From DATKRB01 sp035532415 (lineage in GTDB: Bacteria; Actinomycetota; Acidimicrobiia; Acidimicrobiales; RAAP-2), in contig DATKRB010000023.1 in the NCBI GenBank assembly GCA_035532415.1, forward strand, positions 62,001 through 126,000: DNA of 64,000 nt, given 5' to 3'. Of this stretch, positions 42,804 to 54,349 are shown piece by piece. Position 1 is the first letter of the stretch. Every line of letters begins with the position of its first letter. The notes beneath the pieces are model-generated. The model was not told the origin of the DNA, searched no databases, and worked only from the letters and a program-made list of their open reading frames with translations. The position numbers were made by a program, and so were the translations under genes.

Positions 42804-43313
42804 GTGGCCCCGTCCGACGCGACCCGGCGAGGTCGATCGGTCCCGGGCAGCGGGACCCGACCAGGTGGTGATCCCGCCGACGGGGCGACGCGGCACCAGT
42901 CGCGCGAGCGGGCGCTGTCCCTGCTGTACGAGGCCGAGATGAAAGGGGTTCCCGCGGCCGAGGTGATCGGGGAACTGGCGGTGGCACCCGATCCGTTCGC
43001 CGGCGCGCTGGTGGGTGCAGCCGAGCGACACCGGTCCGAGGTCGACGAGCGCATCGGGCGCGCGTCGGTCGGCTGGCCGATCGACCGGATGGCGGTCGTG
43101 GACCGCCTGGTGCTGCGGCTGGCCGTGGCCGAGCTGCTCGATCCCGAAGGGCCTCCGGTCGCGGTGGTGATCGACGAGGCGGTCGAGCTCGCGAAGACGT
43201 ATTCGACGGACGAATCGGGGGGTTTCGTGAACGGGGTCCTCTCGTCGGTGGCGGCGGAGGTCCGGGCCCGTCCGGACGCGGGCGGCCGGGAGGATCGGCG
43301 CCCCTCCGGGTAG
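42804..43313 (+). CDS. nusB: Transcription antitermination factor NusB
   Basis: All-helical RNA-binding protein that works with NusE at rRNA boxA sites. After a Gly/Arg-rich tail of 30 residues the family core runs RHQSRERALSLLYEAEMKG, GWPIDRMAVVDRLVLRLAVAELL, VAVVIDEAVELAKTYSTDESGGFVNGVLSSV. GTG 42804 directly follows the efp stop. It is the last gene of the aro-efp unit; a promoter for pyrR follows. Confidence 0.93.
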   Translation: MAPSDATRRGRSVPGSGTRPGGDPADGATRHQSRERALSLLYEAEMKGVPAAEVIGELAVAPDPFAGALVGAAERHRSEVDERIGRASVGWPIDRMAVVDRLVLRLAVAELLDPEGPPVAVVIDEAVELAKTYSTDESGGFVNGVLSSVAAEVRARPDAGGREDRRPSG

Positions 43314-43333
43314 CCGGCGACGGCCCTTGCCTG

Positions 43334-43362
43334 TTCACGCCCGGAAGGCTCGGTGCTATCCT
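43334..43362 (+). promoter_or_regulatory. Promoter of the pyrimidine operon
   Basis: TTCACG at 43334 and TATCCT at 43357 are spaced by 17 bases, a good sigma-70 type arrangement in the 102-base gap before pyrR. Transcription would start near 43369, just before the PyrR hairpin. Confidence 0.6.
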
Positions 43363-43372
43363 CGGGTCCTGA

Positions 43373-43403
43373 CCGTGAAGCGGGTCCCGTGAGGCCCGTA
43401 CGG
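43373..43403 (+). promoter_or_regulatory. PyrR-binding RNA hairpin in the pyr leader
   Basis: CCGT at 43373 pairs with ACGG at 43400, and GCGGG at 43380 with CCCGT at 43395, leaving a three-base bulge and a ten-base loop. The loop region reads TCCCGTGAGGC, fitting the known PyrR-binding consensus (UCCNGNGAGGY). The hairpin ends two bases before the ribosome site AGGAGGAG (43406). No terminator is visible in the short leader, so I infer that PyrR with UMP blocks translation initiation, as proposed for mycobacteria. Confidence 0.7.
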
Positions 43404-43415
43404 ACAGGAGGAGCA

Positions 43416-43985
43416 GTGGCCGAACGCGAACGGAGCCATACCCGGCCCCTGGGTGGCGTGTTCGTTGCGCATGCTCGAGTGCTCTCCGCCACCGACATGC
43501 AGCGGGCGCTGACCCGCATGGCGCACGAGATCGTCGAGCGGAACAGCGGCCTCGACGACATCGTGCTGGTCGGCCTGCAGACCGGTGGGGTGCCCCTGGC
43601 CCGGCGGATGGCCGACGTCCTCGACGGGCTCGGCGACGCGGCGATTCCCGTTGGCATGCTCGACGTCGCCTTCTACCGCGACGACATCGGGCTCCGACCC
43701 GTCCTGCCCGAGGCGGCAACCGACATCCCCGTCGACCTGACGGGTCGCATCGTCGTGCTGGTCGACGACGTGCTCTTCACCGGCCGCACCGTGCGGGCCG
43801 CTCTGAACGCGTTGAGCGATTTCGGGCGGGCCAGGGCCGTGCAGCTCGCCGTCATGGTCGACCGTGGGCACCGCGAGCTGCCCATCCGGCCGGACTTCGT
43901 CGGGAAGAACCTGCCCACCCAGCGCGAGGAGATGGTCGACGTCACCGAGGACGGCGTCAGCATCGGGAAGCTCGAGGGCCGCTGA
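43416..43985 (+). CDS. pyrR: Bifunctional pyr operon regulator / uracil phosphoribosyltransferase PyrR
   Basis: PRPP-binding regulator of pyrimidine synthesis. The core has RALTRMAHEIVERNSG, LVGLQTGGVPLARRMADVL, DVAFYRDDIG, the PRPP loop IVVLVDDVLFTGRTVRAALNAL, and VDRGHRELPIRPDFVGKNLPTQ, a PyrR-specific stretch. Length is 189 residues. GTG 43416 is chosen over the longer frame because AGGAGGAG lies just upstream and the earlier part is untranslated leader. It overlaps pyrB by one base and probably represses the operon through the hairpin at 43373. Confidence 0.95.
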   Translation: MAERERSHTRPLGGVFVAHARVLSATDMQRALTRMAHEIVERNSGLDDIVLVGLQTGGVPLARRMADVLDGLGDAAIPVGMLDVAFYRDDIGLRPVLPEAATDIPVDLTGRIVVLVDDVLFTGRTVRAALNALSDFGRARAVQLAVMVDRGHRELPIRPDFVGKNLPTQREEMVDVTEDGVSIGKLEGR

Positions 43986-45055
43986 TGCGCCACCTGCTCT
44001 CCATCGCCGACCTCGGGCGGGACGGCATAGAGGAGGTCCTCGCGGTCTCCGAGGCGTTCGCCGAGGTGGAGCGCCGTCCGATCCCCAAGGTTCCCACCCT
44101 GCGGGGAAAGGTGGTGGCCACGCTGTTCTTCGAGGAGTCGACCCGCACCCGGCTGTCGTTCGAGACCGCGGCCAAGCGATTGTCGTCCGACGTGCTGTCG
44201 TTCTCCGCCGCCTCGTCGTCGCTCAAGAAGGGCGAGTCGCTGCGCGACACGGTCGAGACCGTGGAGGCCATGGGCATCGACGCCCTCGTCGTCCGCCACC
44301 CTTCCGCCGGCGCCGCCCACCAGGTGGCGCGCTGGGCGCACCGCGCCCGGGTGGTCAACGCGGGAGACGGGTGGCACGAGCACCCGACGCAGGCCCTGCT
44401 CGACTGCTTCACGGTGCGGCAGGTGCTGGCCGAGCAGGCGGGCAAGGAAGCGGCCTCCCTGGGTGTCGGCTGTTTCGCAGGCCTGCGGGTGCTCGTCGTC
44501 GGCGACGTCCGACACAGCCGGGTGGCCCGGTCCGAGGTGCTCGCCTACACGGCCCTGGGAGCCCGGGTCACCCTGGCCGCGCCCGGCAGCCTCCTCCCGT
44601 CCTCGCTGGAGGGCTGGCCGGTGACGGTCGCCGACGATCTCGACGCGGCCCTGGGCGAGGCCGACGTGGTCTCGTTGCTCCGGCTGCAGGCCGAACGGGG
44701 GAGCGGAGCCTTCGTGCCGTCACTGCGCGAGTACACCGCGCACTGGGGGCTCACGGCCCGCCGGGCCGACCGGCTGGCCGATCACGCCATCGTGACCCAC
44801 CCGGGGCCGATGGTGCGCGGGGTGGAGATCGCGTCGGACGTGGCCGAGCTTCCCCATTCGGTCGTGACCCGGCAGGTGACGAACGGCGTGGCGGTGCGCA
44901 TGGCGGTCCTGTTCCTCCTGCTCGGTGCCGGAGGGCCGTCGGGGCCGGCGCGCTCGGAGCCCGTGTCCCCCGAGGCCGAGACCGCCGGGTCTCCCGAGCC
45001 GGTACCGGTGGATCCCGTGCTCCCGGGCGCGGCGATCGGGGTGGGCGGTGGCTGA
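43985..45055 (+). CDS. pyrB: Aspartate carbamoyltransferase catalytic subunit
   Basis: Condenses carbamoyl phosphate with aspartate. FFEESTRTRLSFETAAKRL is the carbamoyl-phosphate loop, with SSSLKKGESLRDT, VVRHPSAGAAHQVA, GDGWHEHPTQALLDCFT, VVGDVRHSRVARSEV and THPGPMVRGVEI. The last 40 residues are a Pro/Glu tail. Length is 356. No regulatory PyrI is present. ATG 43985 shares a base with the pyrR stop and the gene overlaps pyrC by eight bases. Confidence 0.95.
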   Translation: MRHLLSIADLGRDGIEEVLAVSEAFAEVERRPIPKVPTLRGKVVATLFFEESTRTRLSFETAAKRLSSDVLSFSAASSSLKKGESLRDTVETVEAMGIDALVVRHPSAGAAHQVARWAHRARVVNAGDGWHEHPTQALLDCFTVRQVLAEQAGKEAASLGVGCFAGLRVLVVGDVRHSRVARSEVLAYTALGARVTLAAPGSLLPSSLEGWPVTVADDLDAALGEADVVSLLRLQAERGSGAFVPSLREYTAHWGLTARRADRLADHAIVTHPGPMVRGVEIASDVAELPHSVVTRQVTNGVAVRMAVLFLLLGAGGPSGPARSEPVSPEAETAGSPEPVPVDPVLPGAAIGVGGG

Positions 45056-46481
45056 GATCGAGCTGGTTGTCCGGGGCGGTCTCGTCATCGGTGCCGATGG
45101 GACGCGCCGCGCCGACGTGGCCGTCGCCGGCGGCGTGGTGGTGGCGACGGGTCCGGATCTCGACGTCCCGGTGGGCGCGACGGTGCTCGACGCGGGTGGG
45201 TGCCTCGTCGGCCCGGGGCTGGTGGATCTGCACACCCATCTCCGCCAGCCCGGACGCGAGGAGGCCGAGACGGTGGAGAGCGGCGCCCGGGCCGCCGCCC
45301 TGGGGGGGTACACCGCGGTGCTGGCCATGCCCAACACCGATCCGGCGATCGACAGCGCCGGGACCGCTCGCGAGGTGCTCGCGCTGGGGCGGTCCGCCGT
45401 CGCCGAGGTGGCGGTGGCCGGAGCGATCACCGTGGGGCGTTCCGGGGAACGGCTGGCGCCGATGGCCGAGCTGGCGGCCCTCGGCATCGGGATCTTCACC
45501 GACGACGGCGCGGGCGTGCAGGACGGCGCCCTGATGCGGCGGGCGCTCGAGTATGCGCGGGGGCTCGGGGTGACGCTGGCCCAGCACTGCGAGGACGAGA
45601 GCCTGGCGGCGGGGGGCGCCATGCACGAGGGAGCGTGGTCGAGCCGGCTCGGGCTCCCCGGTATCCCGGCGGCGGCGGAAGAGGCCATGGTCGCCCGGGA
45701 CATCGCCCTGGTCCGGCTCACCGGCGCCCTGATGCACTTCCTCCACCTGTCGACGGCCGGGTCGCTCGAGCTGGTCCGCCGGGCGAAGGCCGAGGGCGTC
45801 GCCGTCACCGCCGAGGCCGCACCCCACCACTTCTTCCTCACCGACGCCGAGGTGGCCACCTACGACCCGGTCTACAAGGTGAACCCGCCGCTGCGCCCGC
45901 TCGCCGACGTCCGAGCGGTGCGGCGCGCGCTGTGCGACGGCACCGTCGATGCCATAGCGACGGACCACGCGCCCCACGCCCCGGAGACGAAGGACCTCCC
46001 CTTCGACCAGGCCCCGCCGGGGATGCTCGGCCTCGAGACGGCTCTGGCTCTGGCCTTCACCGCGCTGGGTGGCTCCCACGCCGGCCCCCACGCCGGCCCC
46101 CACGCCGGCACCGGCGGCGGGAAGCCTCGAAGCTCGATGCTGCGAGACGGGGCGGGACCCGACGGGGCGGGGGAGGGGCAGTGGCGGCTCTCCCCGGAGC
46201 GGATCTTCGGATTGCTCAGCCGGCAGCCGGCAGCCATCGCCCGGCTCGGGCCGGACGACCGGCGCCTGGGCGGTCACAGCGCGCACGGCGGCCCGGTCGA
46301 GCCGGGGGCGGCGGCGAACCTGTGCATCTTCGACCCGCTCGTCCGGTGGACGGTGGATCCACGGGACCTGGCCAGTCGGAGCCGCAATACCCCCTACGAG
46401 GGGAGGGAGCTCGTCGGGCGGGTTCGCCACACGGTGCTCCGGGGCGAGCCGGTGGTCGTCGACGCGGTGGCCCAGCGGTGA
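45048..46481 (+). CDS. pyrC: Dihydroorotase
   Basis: Zinc amidohydrolase that cyclises carbamoyl aspartate. GLVDLHTHLRQPGREEAETVESGARAAALGGYTAVLAMPNT has the metal histidines; FTDDGAGVQDGALMRRALEYA, LAQHCEDESL, LHLSTAGSLELVRRAK and DAIATDHAPHAPETK follow. Length (477) exceeds the usual 430 because of a Gly-rich insert near residues 343-380 that contains a His-Ala-Gly-Pro repeat. GTG 45048 overlaps pyrB, and its stop overlaps carA as GTGA. Confidence 0.94.
   Translation: MAEIELVVRGGLVIGADGTRRADVAVAGGVVVATGPDLDVPVGATVLDAGGCLVGPGLVDLHTHLRQPGREEAETVESGARAAALGGYTAVLAMPNTDPAIDSAGTAREVLALGRSAVAEVAVAGAITVGRSGERLAPMAELAALGIGIFTDDGAGVQDGALMRRALEYARGLGVTLAQHCEDESLAAGGAMHEGAWSSRLGLPGIPAAAEEAMVARDIALVRLTGALMHFLHLSTAGSLELVRRAKAEGVAVTAEAAPHHFFLTDAEVATYDPVYKVNPPLRPLADVRAVRRALCDGTVDAIATDHAPHAPETKDLPFDQAPPGMLGLETALALAFTALGGSHAGPHAGPHAGTGGGKPRSSMLRDGAGPDGAGEGQWRLSPERIFGLLSRQPAAIARLGPDDRRLGGHSAHGGPVEPGAAANLCIFDPLVRWTVDPRDLASRSRNTPYEGRELVGRVRHTVLRGEPVVVDAVAQR
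46075..46110 (+). repeat. 12-base repeat (x3) in pyrC
   Basis: CCCACGCCGGCC occurs at 46075 and 46087, with a last-base variant at 46099. It codes a His-Ala-Gly-Pro repeat in a Gly-rich insert of dihydroorotase. Confidence 0.9.
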
Positions 46482-47635
46482 CGTCGCGCCCGGGCGGCGG
46501 GGATCTCGGGTGGGGCGACGACGATGCAGGGTCCCGTTCCCGCCGGCAGCAGGCCCTGCTCGTCCTGGCCGACGGCGAGGTCTTCGAAGGCGAGGCCGTG
46601 GGCGCGGCGGCGCCGGGTGGGGTCGCCACCGGCGAGGCGGTCTTCAACACGGCGCTCAGTGGCTACCAGGAGATCCTGACCGACCCCTCCTATGCGGGGC
46701 AGGTGATCGCCTTCACGTGCCCGCACATCGGCAACTACGGGACCAATCCCACCGACGACGAGGGCCCCCGGCCGTGGTGCCGCGGCGTCGTGGTCCGTGA
46801 CCTGAGCGAGGTGCCGAGCAACTGGCGCTCGGTGGAGGGGCTCGAGGCGTTCCTCGTCCGCCACGGGGTCCCGGGACTGACCGGAGTCGATACGCGGCGC
46901 CTGACCCGTCATCTGCGCGACGCCGGTGCCATGCCGTGCGCGTTCGGTACCGCCGGAGAGGAGGCGTTGCTCGCCGCGGCGCGCTCGGCCGAGGGCACCG
47001 ACGGCCGCGACCTCGTGTCCGAGGTGACGACGCGGTCGCCCTACACCCGGGGGGGCGGCACGTTGCGGGTGGTCGCCTACGACTTCGGGGTGAAGGAGAC
47101 GATGCTGCGACACCTGTCCCGGCTGGCGACCCTCACGGTCGTGCCGGCCCATACCCCGGCCGACGACGTGCTGGCGCTCGAGCCCGACGGTGTCTTCCTC
47201 TCCAACGGTCCCGGCGACCCGGCCGCCCTCCCCGGGCCGACGGGCGCGGTGGCCGATCTGCTCGGCCGGGTGCCGATCTTCGGGATCTGCCTGGGTCACC
47301 AGCTCCTGGCCCGGGCGCTCGGCGGCACGACGTACAAGCTGCCCTTCGGCCACCACGGCAGCAACCATCCGGTCCGGCGGACCGCGACCGGCCGGGTGGA
47401 GGTGACCAGCCAGAACCACAACTACGCGGTGGCCGCGGGCTCGGTGAAGGGAATCGAGACCACCCACGTGAACCTCAACGACGGGGTTCTCGAGGGATTC
47501 CGGGCCCCGGCGGCGGGCGCCTTCTCCGTGCAGTACCACCCGGAGGCGGGACCGGGTCCGCACGACGCCCGCTATCTCTTTGACGAGTTCCGGACGTCGA
47601 TGGTGGCCGGGATGCCGGCCGGGCGGGGGGACTGA
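46478..47635 (+). CDS. carA: Carbamoyl-phosphate synthase small (glutaminase) subunit
   Basis: Delivers ammonia from glutamine to CarB. The N-terminal domain has GEAVFNTALSGYQEILTDPSYAGQVIAFTCPHIGNYG; the class I amidotransferase domain has FLSNGPGDPA, the nucleophile cysteine in FGICLGHQLLARALGG, SQNHNYAV and the HPE triad end in QYHPEAGPGPHDA. Length is 385 residues with a 25-residue disordered start. GTG 46478 overlaps pyrC as GTGA; carB begins three bases after its stop. Confidence 0.95.
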   Translation: MTSRPGGGDLGWGDDDAGSRSRRQQALLVLADGEVFEGEAVGAAAPGGVATGEAVFNTALSGYQEILTDPSYAGQVIAFTCPHIGNYGTNPTDDEGPRPWCRGVVVRDLSEVPSNWRSVEGLEAFLVRHGVPGLTGVDTRRLTRHLRDAGAMPCAFGTAGEEALLAAARSAEGTDGRDLVSEVTTRSPYTRGGGTLRVVAYDFGVKETMLRHLSRLATLTVVPAHTPADDVLALEPDGVFLSNGPGDPAALPGPTGAVADLLGRVPIFGICLGHQLLARALGGTTYKLPFGHHGSNHPVRRTATGRVEVTSQNHNYAVAAGSVKGIETTHVNLNDGVLEGFRAPAAGAFSVQYHPEAGPGPHDARYLFDEFRTSMVAGMPAGRGD

Positions 47636-47638
47636 GCG

Positions 47639-51021
<3,383 letters not shown>

Positions 51022-51025
<4 letters not shown>

Positions 51026-52050
51026 GCCGGCCCGGCCGGGCGTCCCTGTCGACCAGGGCCCGGGCCGTCGACCTGTCGACCAGGGCCCGGGCCGTCGACC
51101 TGTCGACGAGGGCCAGGGCCCTGGCCGTCGACCTGTCGACGATGGTGGGCACCGTCAGCCTGTGCACTCCGGTCATGACCGCGTCGGGCACGGCAGGGCA
51201 CGGTGTGGAGCTCGCCGCCTACGGTGACCTCTCCTCGCTGGGCGCCGTGGTCGTGAAGTCGTTGGCCGCCGAGCCCTGGGGCGGCAACCCCGCGCCGAGG
51301 GTCCACGAGGTGGAGGCGGGCATGCTGAACAGTGTCGGCCTGCAGGGGCCGGGAATGGCGGCGTGGATCGAGCACGACCTGCCGAAGCTGTCGGCCGTGG
51401 GCGCCACCGTGGTGGCGAGCATCTGGGGTCGCACGGTGGAGGGGTTCGAGAAGGCGGCCGCGATGCTGGCAGGCCTGTCGACCGGGGAGCGGCGGGCGCT
51501 CGTCGCCGTTGAGGTCAACGTGAGCTGCCCCAACGTGGAGGACCGCTCACGGATGTTCGCTCATTCCCCTACCGCCACGGCCGAGGCGGTCGACGCCTCG
51601 AGGTGCGGCCTGCCCCGATGGGCGAAGCTCAGCCCGAACGTGGGCGACGTCCGCGAGATCGCCGCCGCCGCGATCGGCTCGGGGGCGGCGGGGCTGACGT
51701 TGGTGAACACGCTCCTCGGGATGGCGATCGACGTCAACAGGCGTCGGCCGGTGCTCGGGGCCGTCGGCGGGGGACTGTCGGGCCCGGCGCTCCACCCGGT
51801 GGCGGTCAGGGCGGTGTGGGAGTGCCGCGAGGCGTTTCCCGAGGCCGCCATCGTCGGTGTCGGCGGAGTGCTCACCGCACGCGACGCGGTGGAGCTGCTC
51901 CTCGCCGGCGCGAGCGCGGTACAGGTCGGCACCGCGTCGTTCCGCGACCCCCGGGCGCCGTGGAAGATCCTCGGCGGGATAGAGCGATGGTGCGCCCGTT
52001 CAGGGGTGGCCACGGTCCGGGAGCTGGTCGGGGCGGGACATGGTGGCTGA
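51022..52050 (+). CDS. pyrD: Dihydroorotate dehydrogenase (class 1-like)
   Basis: Flavoprotein oxidising dihydroorotate. VMTASGTAGHGVEL, VVKSLAAEPWGGNPAPRV, MLNSVGLQGPG, VEVNVSCPNVEDRS, LTLVNTLLGMAIDVNRRRPVLG, GGGLSGPALHPVAVRAV and VGGVLTARDAVELLLAGASAVQVGTA match class 1. The SCPN context suggests subclass 1B, which usually pairs with PyrK, but no pyrK is in the operon. The N-terminal 40 residues are an odd repeat (LSTRARAVD) coded by 27-base units; family homology starts near DLSTMVGTVSL. ATG 51022 overlaps carB. Confidence 0.92.
51046..51140 (+). repeat. 27-base tandem repeat at the start of pyrD
   Basis: Copies at 51046 and 51073 are identical; a 33-base variant follows at 51100 and the first eight bases recur at 51133. 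They code LSTRARAVD-type repeats ahead of the conserved PyrD start. Confidence 0.95.
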
Positions 52051-52945
52051 GCCACAGCGGCCGGGGCGAGGTGGGCCGGTCGGGCAGCGGGCGGGGAGCG
52101 ACCCCCCCGCCCTCCCCTTCGGGGAACGGGTGGTCGAGGCGGTGGGGGCGCTCGGACCCCTCTGCGTCGGGATCGACCCGTCGGCGTCGTTGCTGAGCCG
52201 ATGGGGCCTCCCCGACGACGTCTCGGGGCTGGGCGAGTTCGGGTCGCGCTGCCTGCACGCGTTTGCCGGAGTGGTCCCGGTGGTCAAGCCCCAGGTCGCG
52301 TTCTTCGAGCGCCACGGGGCCGCGGGGATCGGGGTGCTCGAGAAGCTGCTCGGGGAGGCCCGCCAGGCGGGTCTGCTCGTCATCGCCGACGCCAAACGCG
52401 GTGACATCGACAACACGTCGGCCGCCTACGCCGACGCCTGGTTGCGCGACGGCAGCCCTCTGGCCGCCGACGCGGTGACCGTCAACCCCTACCTCGGGCT
52501 CGGAGCGTTGCGGCCGATGACGGCAATGGCCGTGGCCACCGGGCGGGGGGTGGTGGTGGTCGTGCGGAGCAGCAATCCCGAGGGCCGGCTCCTGCAGGAG
52601 GCGGTGACTGCGGCGGGGGATTCGGTGGAGGACGCGTTACTGGCCGAGGTCGCGGCGCTGAACGCGGCCGAGGGCGCCGCCGTGGGATCGGTCGGCGTGG
52701 TGGTCGGGGCCACGCTCGAGCCATCGGGCTTCGAGCTCTCAGGGCTCGGTGGGATCATCCTCGCACCGGGCGTGGGAGCCCAGGGAGCCGGCCCGTCCGA
52801 TGTGGCCAGGCTCTTCGGGGGATGTCCGGGTGGGACGGTTCTCCCGAACGTCTCGCGTTCGGTGCTCTCCCACGGGCCCGACGTCGCGGAGCTCCGGGCG
52901 GCGGCGATCCGGGCCCGCGACGGCATCGCGGCCGCAAATGCCTGA
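52040..52945 (+). CDS. pyrF: Orotidine 5'-phosphate decarboxylase (type 2)
   Basis: TIM-barrel decarboxylase that yields UMP. LCVGIDPSASLL, VPVVKPQVAFFERHGAAGIGVLEKLL, catalytic VIADAKRGDIDNTSAAYADAWL, VNPYLGLGALRPM and ILAPGVGAQGAGPSDVARLF identify the longer subfamily common in actinobacteria. Length is 301 residues with a 25-residue disordered start. ATG 52040 overlaps pyrD by 11 bases. It is the last gene of the pyr operon; pyrE is not in the window. Confidence 0.94.
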   Translation: MVAEPQRPGRGGPVGQRAGSDPPALPFGERVVEAVGALGPLCVGIDPSASLLSRWGLPDDVSGLGEFGSRCLHAFAGVVPVVKPQVAFFERHGAAGIGVLEKLLGEARQAGLLVIADAKRGDIDNTSAAYADAWLRDGSPLAADAVTVNPYLGLGALRPMTAMAVATGRGVVVVVRSSNPEGRLLQEAVTAAGDSVEDALLAEVAALNAAEGAAVGSVGVVVGATLEPSGFELSGLGGIILAPGVGAQGAGPSDVARLFGGCPGGTVLPNVSRSVLSHGPDVAELRAAAIRARDGIAAANA

Positions 52946-52964
52946 CCTGGGTCTACCGAGGCGC

Positions 52965-52970
52965 TATGGT
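52965..52970 (+). promoter_or_regulatory. mihF -10 element (leaderless type)
   Basis: TATGGT ends seven bases before ATG 52978. Confidence 0.55.
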
Positions 52971-52977
52971 CGCGCAC

Positions 52978-53295
52978 ATGCCGCAACCGCCTGCACTCAC
53001 GCCCGAGCAGCGCCAGGCTGCACTCGAGAAGGCCGCCAGGGTCCGCCGCGAAAGAGCGGAGGTGAAGGAGAAGCTGAAGCTGGGCACCCTGTCGCTCGAC
53101 GAGCTTCTCACCAAGGCCGACGGGGACGAGACGGTCGGGAAGATGAAGGTGGTCTCGGTGCTCGAGTCCCTGCCCGGCCTCGGGAAGGTGAAGGCCCGGC
53201 GGCTCATGGAGACGGTCGGCATCAGTGAGAGCCGCCGCCTCCAAGGGCTCGGGGCCAAGCAACGGGCCGAGCTGCTCAAAGAGACTGCCCGCTGA
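52978..53295 (+). CDS. mihF: Actinobacterial integration host factor mIHF
   Basis: Small nucleoid-associated protein (105 residues) unrelated to the E. coli IHF. PALTPEQRQAALEKAARVRRERAEVKEKLKLG is the long N-terminal helix region and VVSVLESLPGLGKVKARRLMETVGISESRRLQGLGAKQRAEL contains the helix-two-turn-helix that contacts DNA backbone. ATG 52978 is used because TATGGT (52965) is seven bases upstream; an in-frame ATG at 52966 lies inside that hexamer. The mihF-gmk-rpoZ order is typical of actinobacteria. Confidence 0.93.
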   Translation: MPQPPALTPEQRQAALEKAARVRRERAEVKEKLKLGTLSLDELLTKADGDETVGKMKVVSVLESLPGLGKVKARRLMETVGISESRRLQGLGAKQRAELLKETAR

Positions 53296-53905
53296 CCCTG
53301 CGCCCTCGGAGCCCCTGGTCTTCGTCCTGATCGGTCCGGGCGGGGCGGGGAAGGGCACCGTCGCGGAACGGCTGATCGGGGAGCCCCTGGGGCTGTGGTT
53401 GAGCCGGTCGTGGACGACACGGCCGAGGAGGCCGGCCGAGGGCGATGACGCCTACGTCTTCGTGACCCCCGGCGCGTTCCGGGACCGGATCGACGGTGGA
53501 GGCTTCCTCGAGTGGGCCGAATTCCTGGGCAACCTGTACGGGACGCCCCTGGCGGACCCGCCACCGGGGCACGATGTGCTGCTCGAGATCGACGTCGCGG
53601 GGGCCCGCCAGGTGGTGGACCGGTTGCCCGAGGCCACGGTGGTCCTGCTCCTGCCTCCCTCGGCCGAGGTGCAACGGCAGCGACTGATCGCCCGAGGTGA
53701 CGACGAGGAGCACGTGCGCCGCCGGCTCGCCAAGGGCGAGGAAGAGGTCCGCCTCGGGCGGGAGCTCTCCGGAGGGAACGTGGTCGTGAACGACGACATC
53801 GACCGGGCCGTGGCCGAGCTGGGAGGTATAGTGCAGCGGACGCGCGCCGCGCGGCGCGCCGTCGCGCCGTCGCCATACCGGGGCGACGATTCGGAGGACA
53901 CGTGA
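53225..53905 (+). CDS. gmk: Guanylate kinase (start uncertain)
   Basis: Converts GMP to GDP. The P-loop reads LIGPGGAGKGT (Gly for the usual Ser), then LSRSWTTRPRRPAEGDDAYVFV with GMP-binding Arg and Glu, FLEWAEFLGNLYGTP, IDVAGARQV and LLPPSAEV. The homologous region begins near nucleotide 53315. GTG 53225 is the only standard start in range but overlaps mihF by 71 bases; a CTG at 53285 would be closer to the family N-terminus. An overlap with the rpoZ start (GTGATG) couples the next gene. Confidence 0.9.
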   Translation: MRAAASKGSGPSNGPSCSKRLPADPAPSEPLVFVLIGPGGAGKGTVAERLIGEPLGLWLSRSWTTRPRRPAEGDDAYVFVTPGAFRDRIDGGGFLEWAEFLGNLYGTPLADPPPGHDVLLEIDVAGARQVVDRLPEATVVLLLPPSAEVQRQRLIARGDDEEHVRRRLAKGEEEVRLGRELSGGNVVVNDDIDRAVAELGGIVQRTRAARRAVAPSPYRGDDSEDT

Positions 53906-54318
53906 TGGCCAAGGCCCGCAATACCCTGATGGACCCACCGATCGAGAGCCTGCTGGACAAGGTGGACTCCAAGTTCACCCTGGTGGCGCTCGGGTCCAAG
54001 CGGGCCCGGCAGGTCAACGCGTACTACAACAGCCTGGGCGAGGGGCTCGGTCGGGTGGTGCCGCCCCAGGTCACGTCCGTTTCGGGCAAGCCGTTGTCGA
54101 TCGCGTTCGAGGAGATCGCCGCGGGCAAGGCCACCTACTCGCGGCCTGATCCGGATGCCCAGCCCGAAGGGGAGGCAGCCGGGACCGAGGGAGAGGCCGC
54201 GGGGATCGCAGAAGCCTCGGCGGAGCCCGCCACCGTCGGTCTGGCCGCGGTGCTCGGTGGCGCGGAGGGGACCGAGGAGACCGCCGGCACAGAGGAAGAG
54301 GGCCCGGCCGCCAGCTAG
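53905..54318 (+). CDS. rpoZ: DNA-directed RNA polymerase omega subunit
   Basis: Small RNA polymerase assembly subunit. The core MDPPIESLLDKVDSKFTLVALGSKRARQVNAYYNSL includes the helix that clamps the beta-prime tail; PLSIAFEEIAAGKATYSRP is the second conserved block. A Glu/Ala/Gly-rich acidic tail of about 55 residues follows. ATG 53905 has GGAGGA seven bases upstream; GTG 53902 is directly before it. The stop is TAG. Confidence 0.92.
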   Translation: MAKARNTLMDPPIESLLDKVDSKFTLVALGSKRARQVNAYYNSLGEGLGRVVPPQVTSVSGKPLSIAFEEIAAGKATYSRPDPDAQPEGEAAGTEGEAAGIAEASAEPATVGLAAVLGGAEGTEETAGTEEEGPAAS

Positions 54319-54349
54319 GCGGGCCGACCGGCTCGGGCGCCGCTCGATC

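Noticed and set aside
52966..52977. ATG 52966 as the mihF start
   Set aside because: It lies inside the predicted -10 hexamer TATGGT and adds residues not typical of the family.
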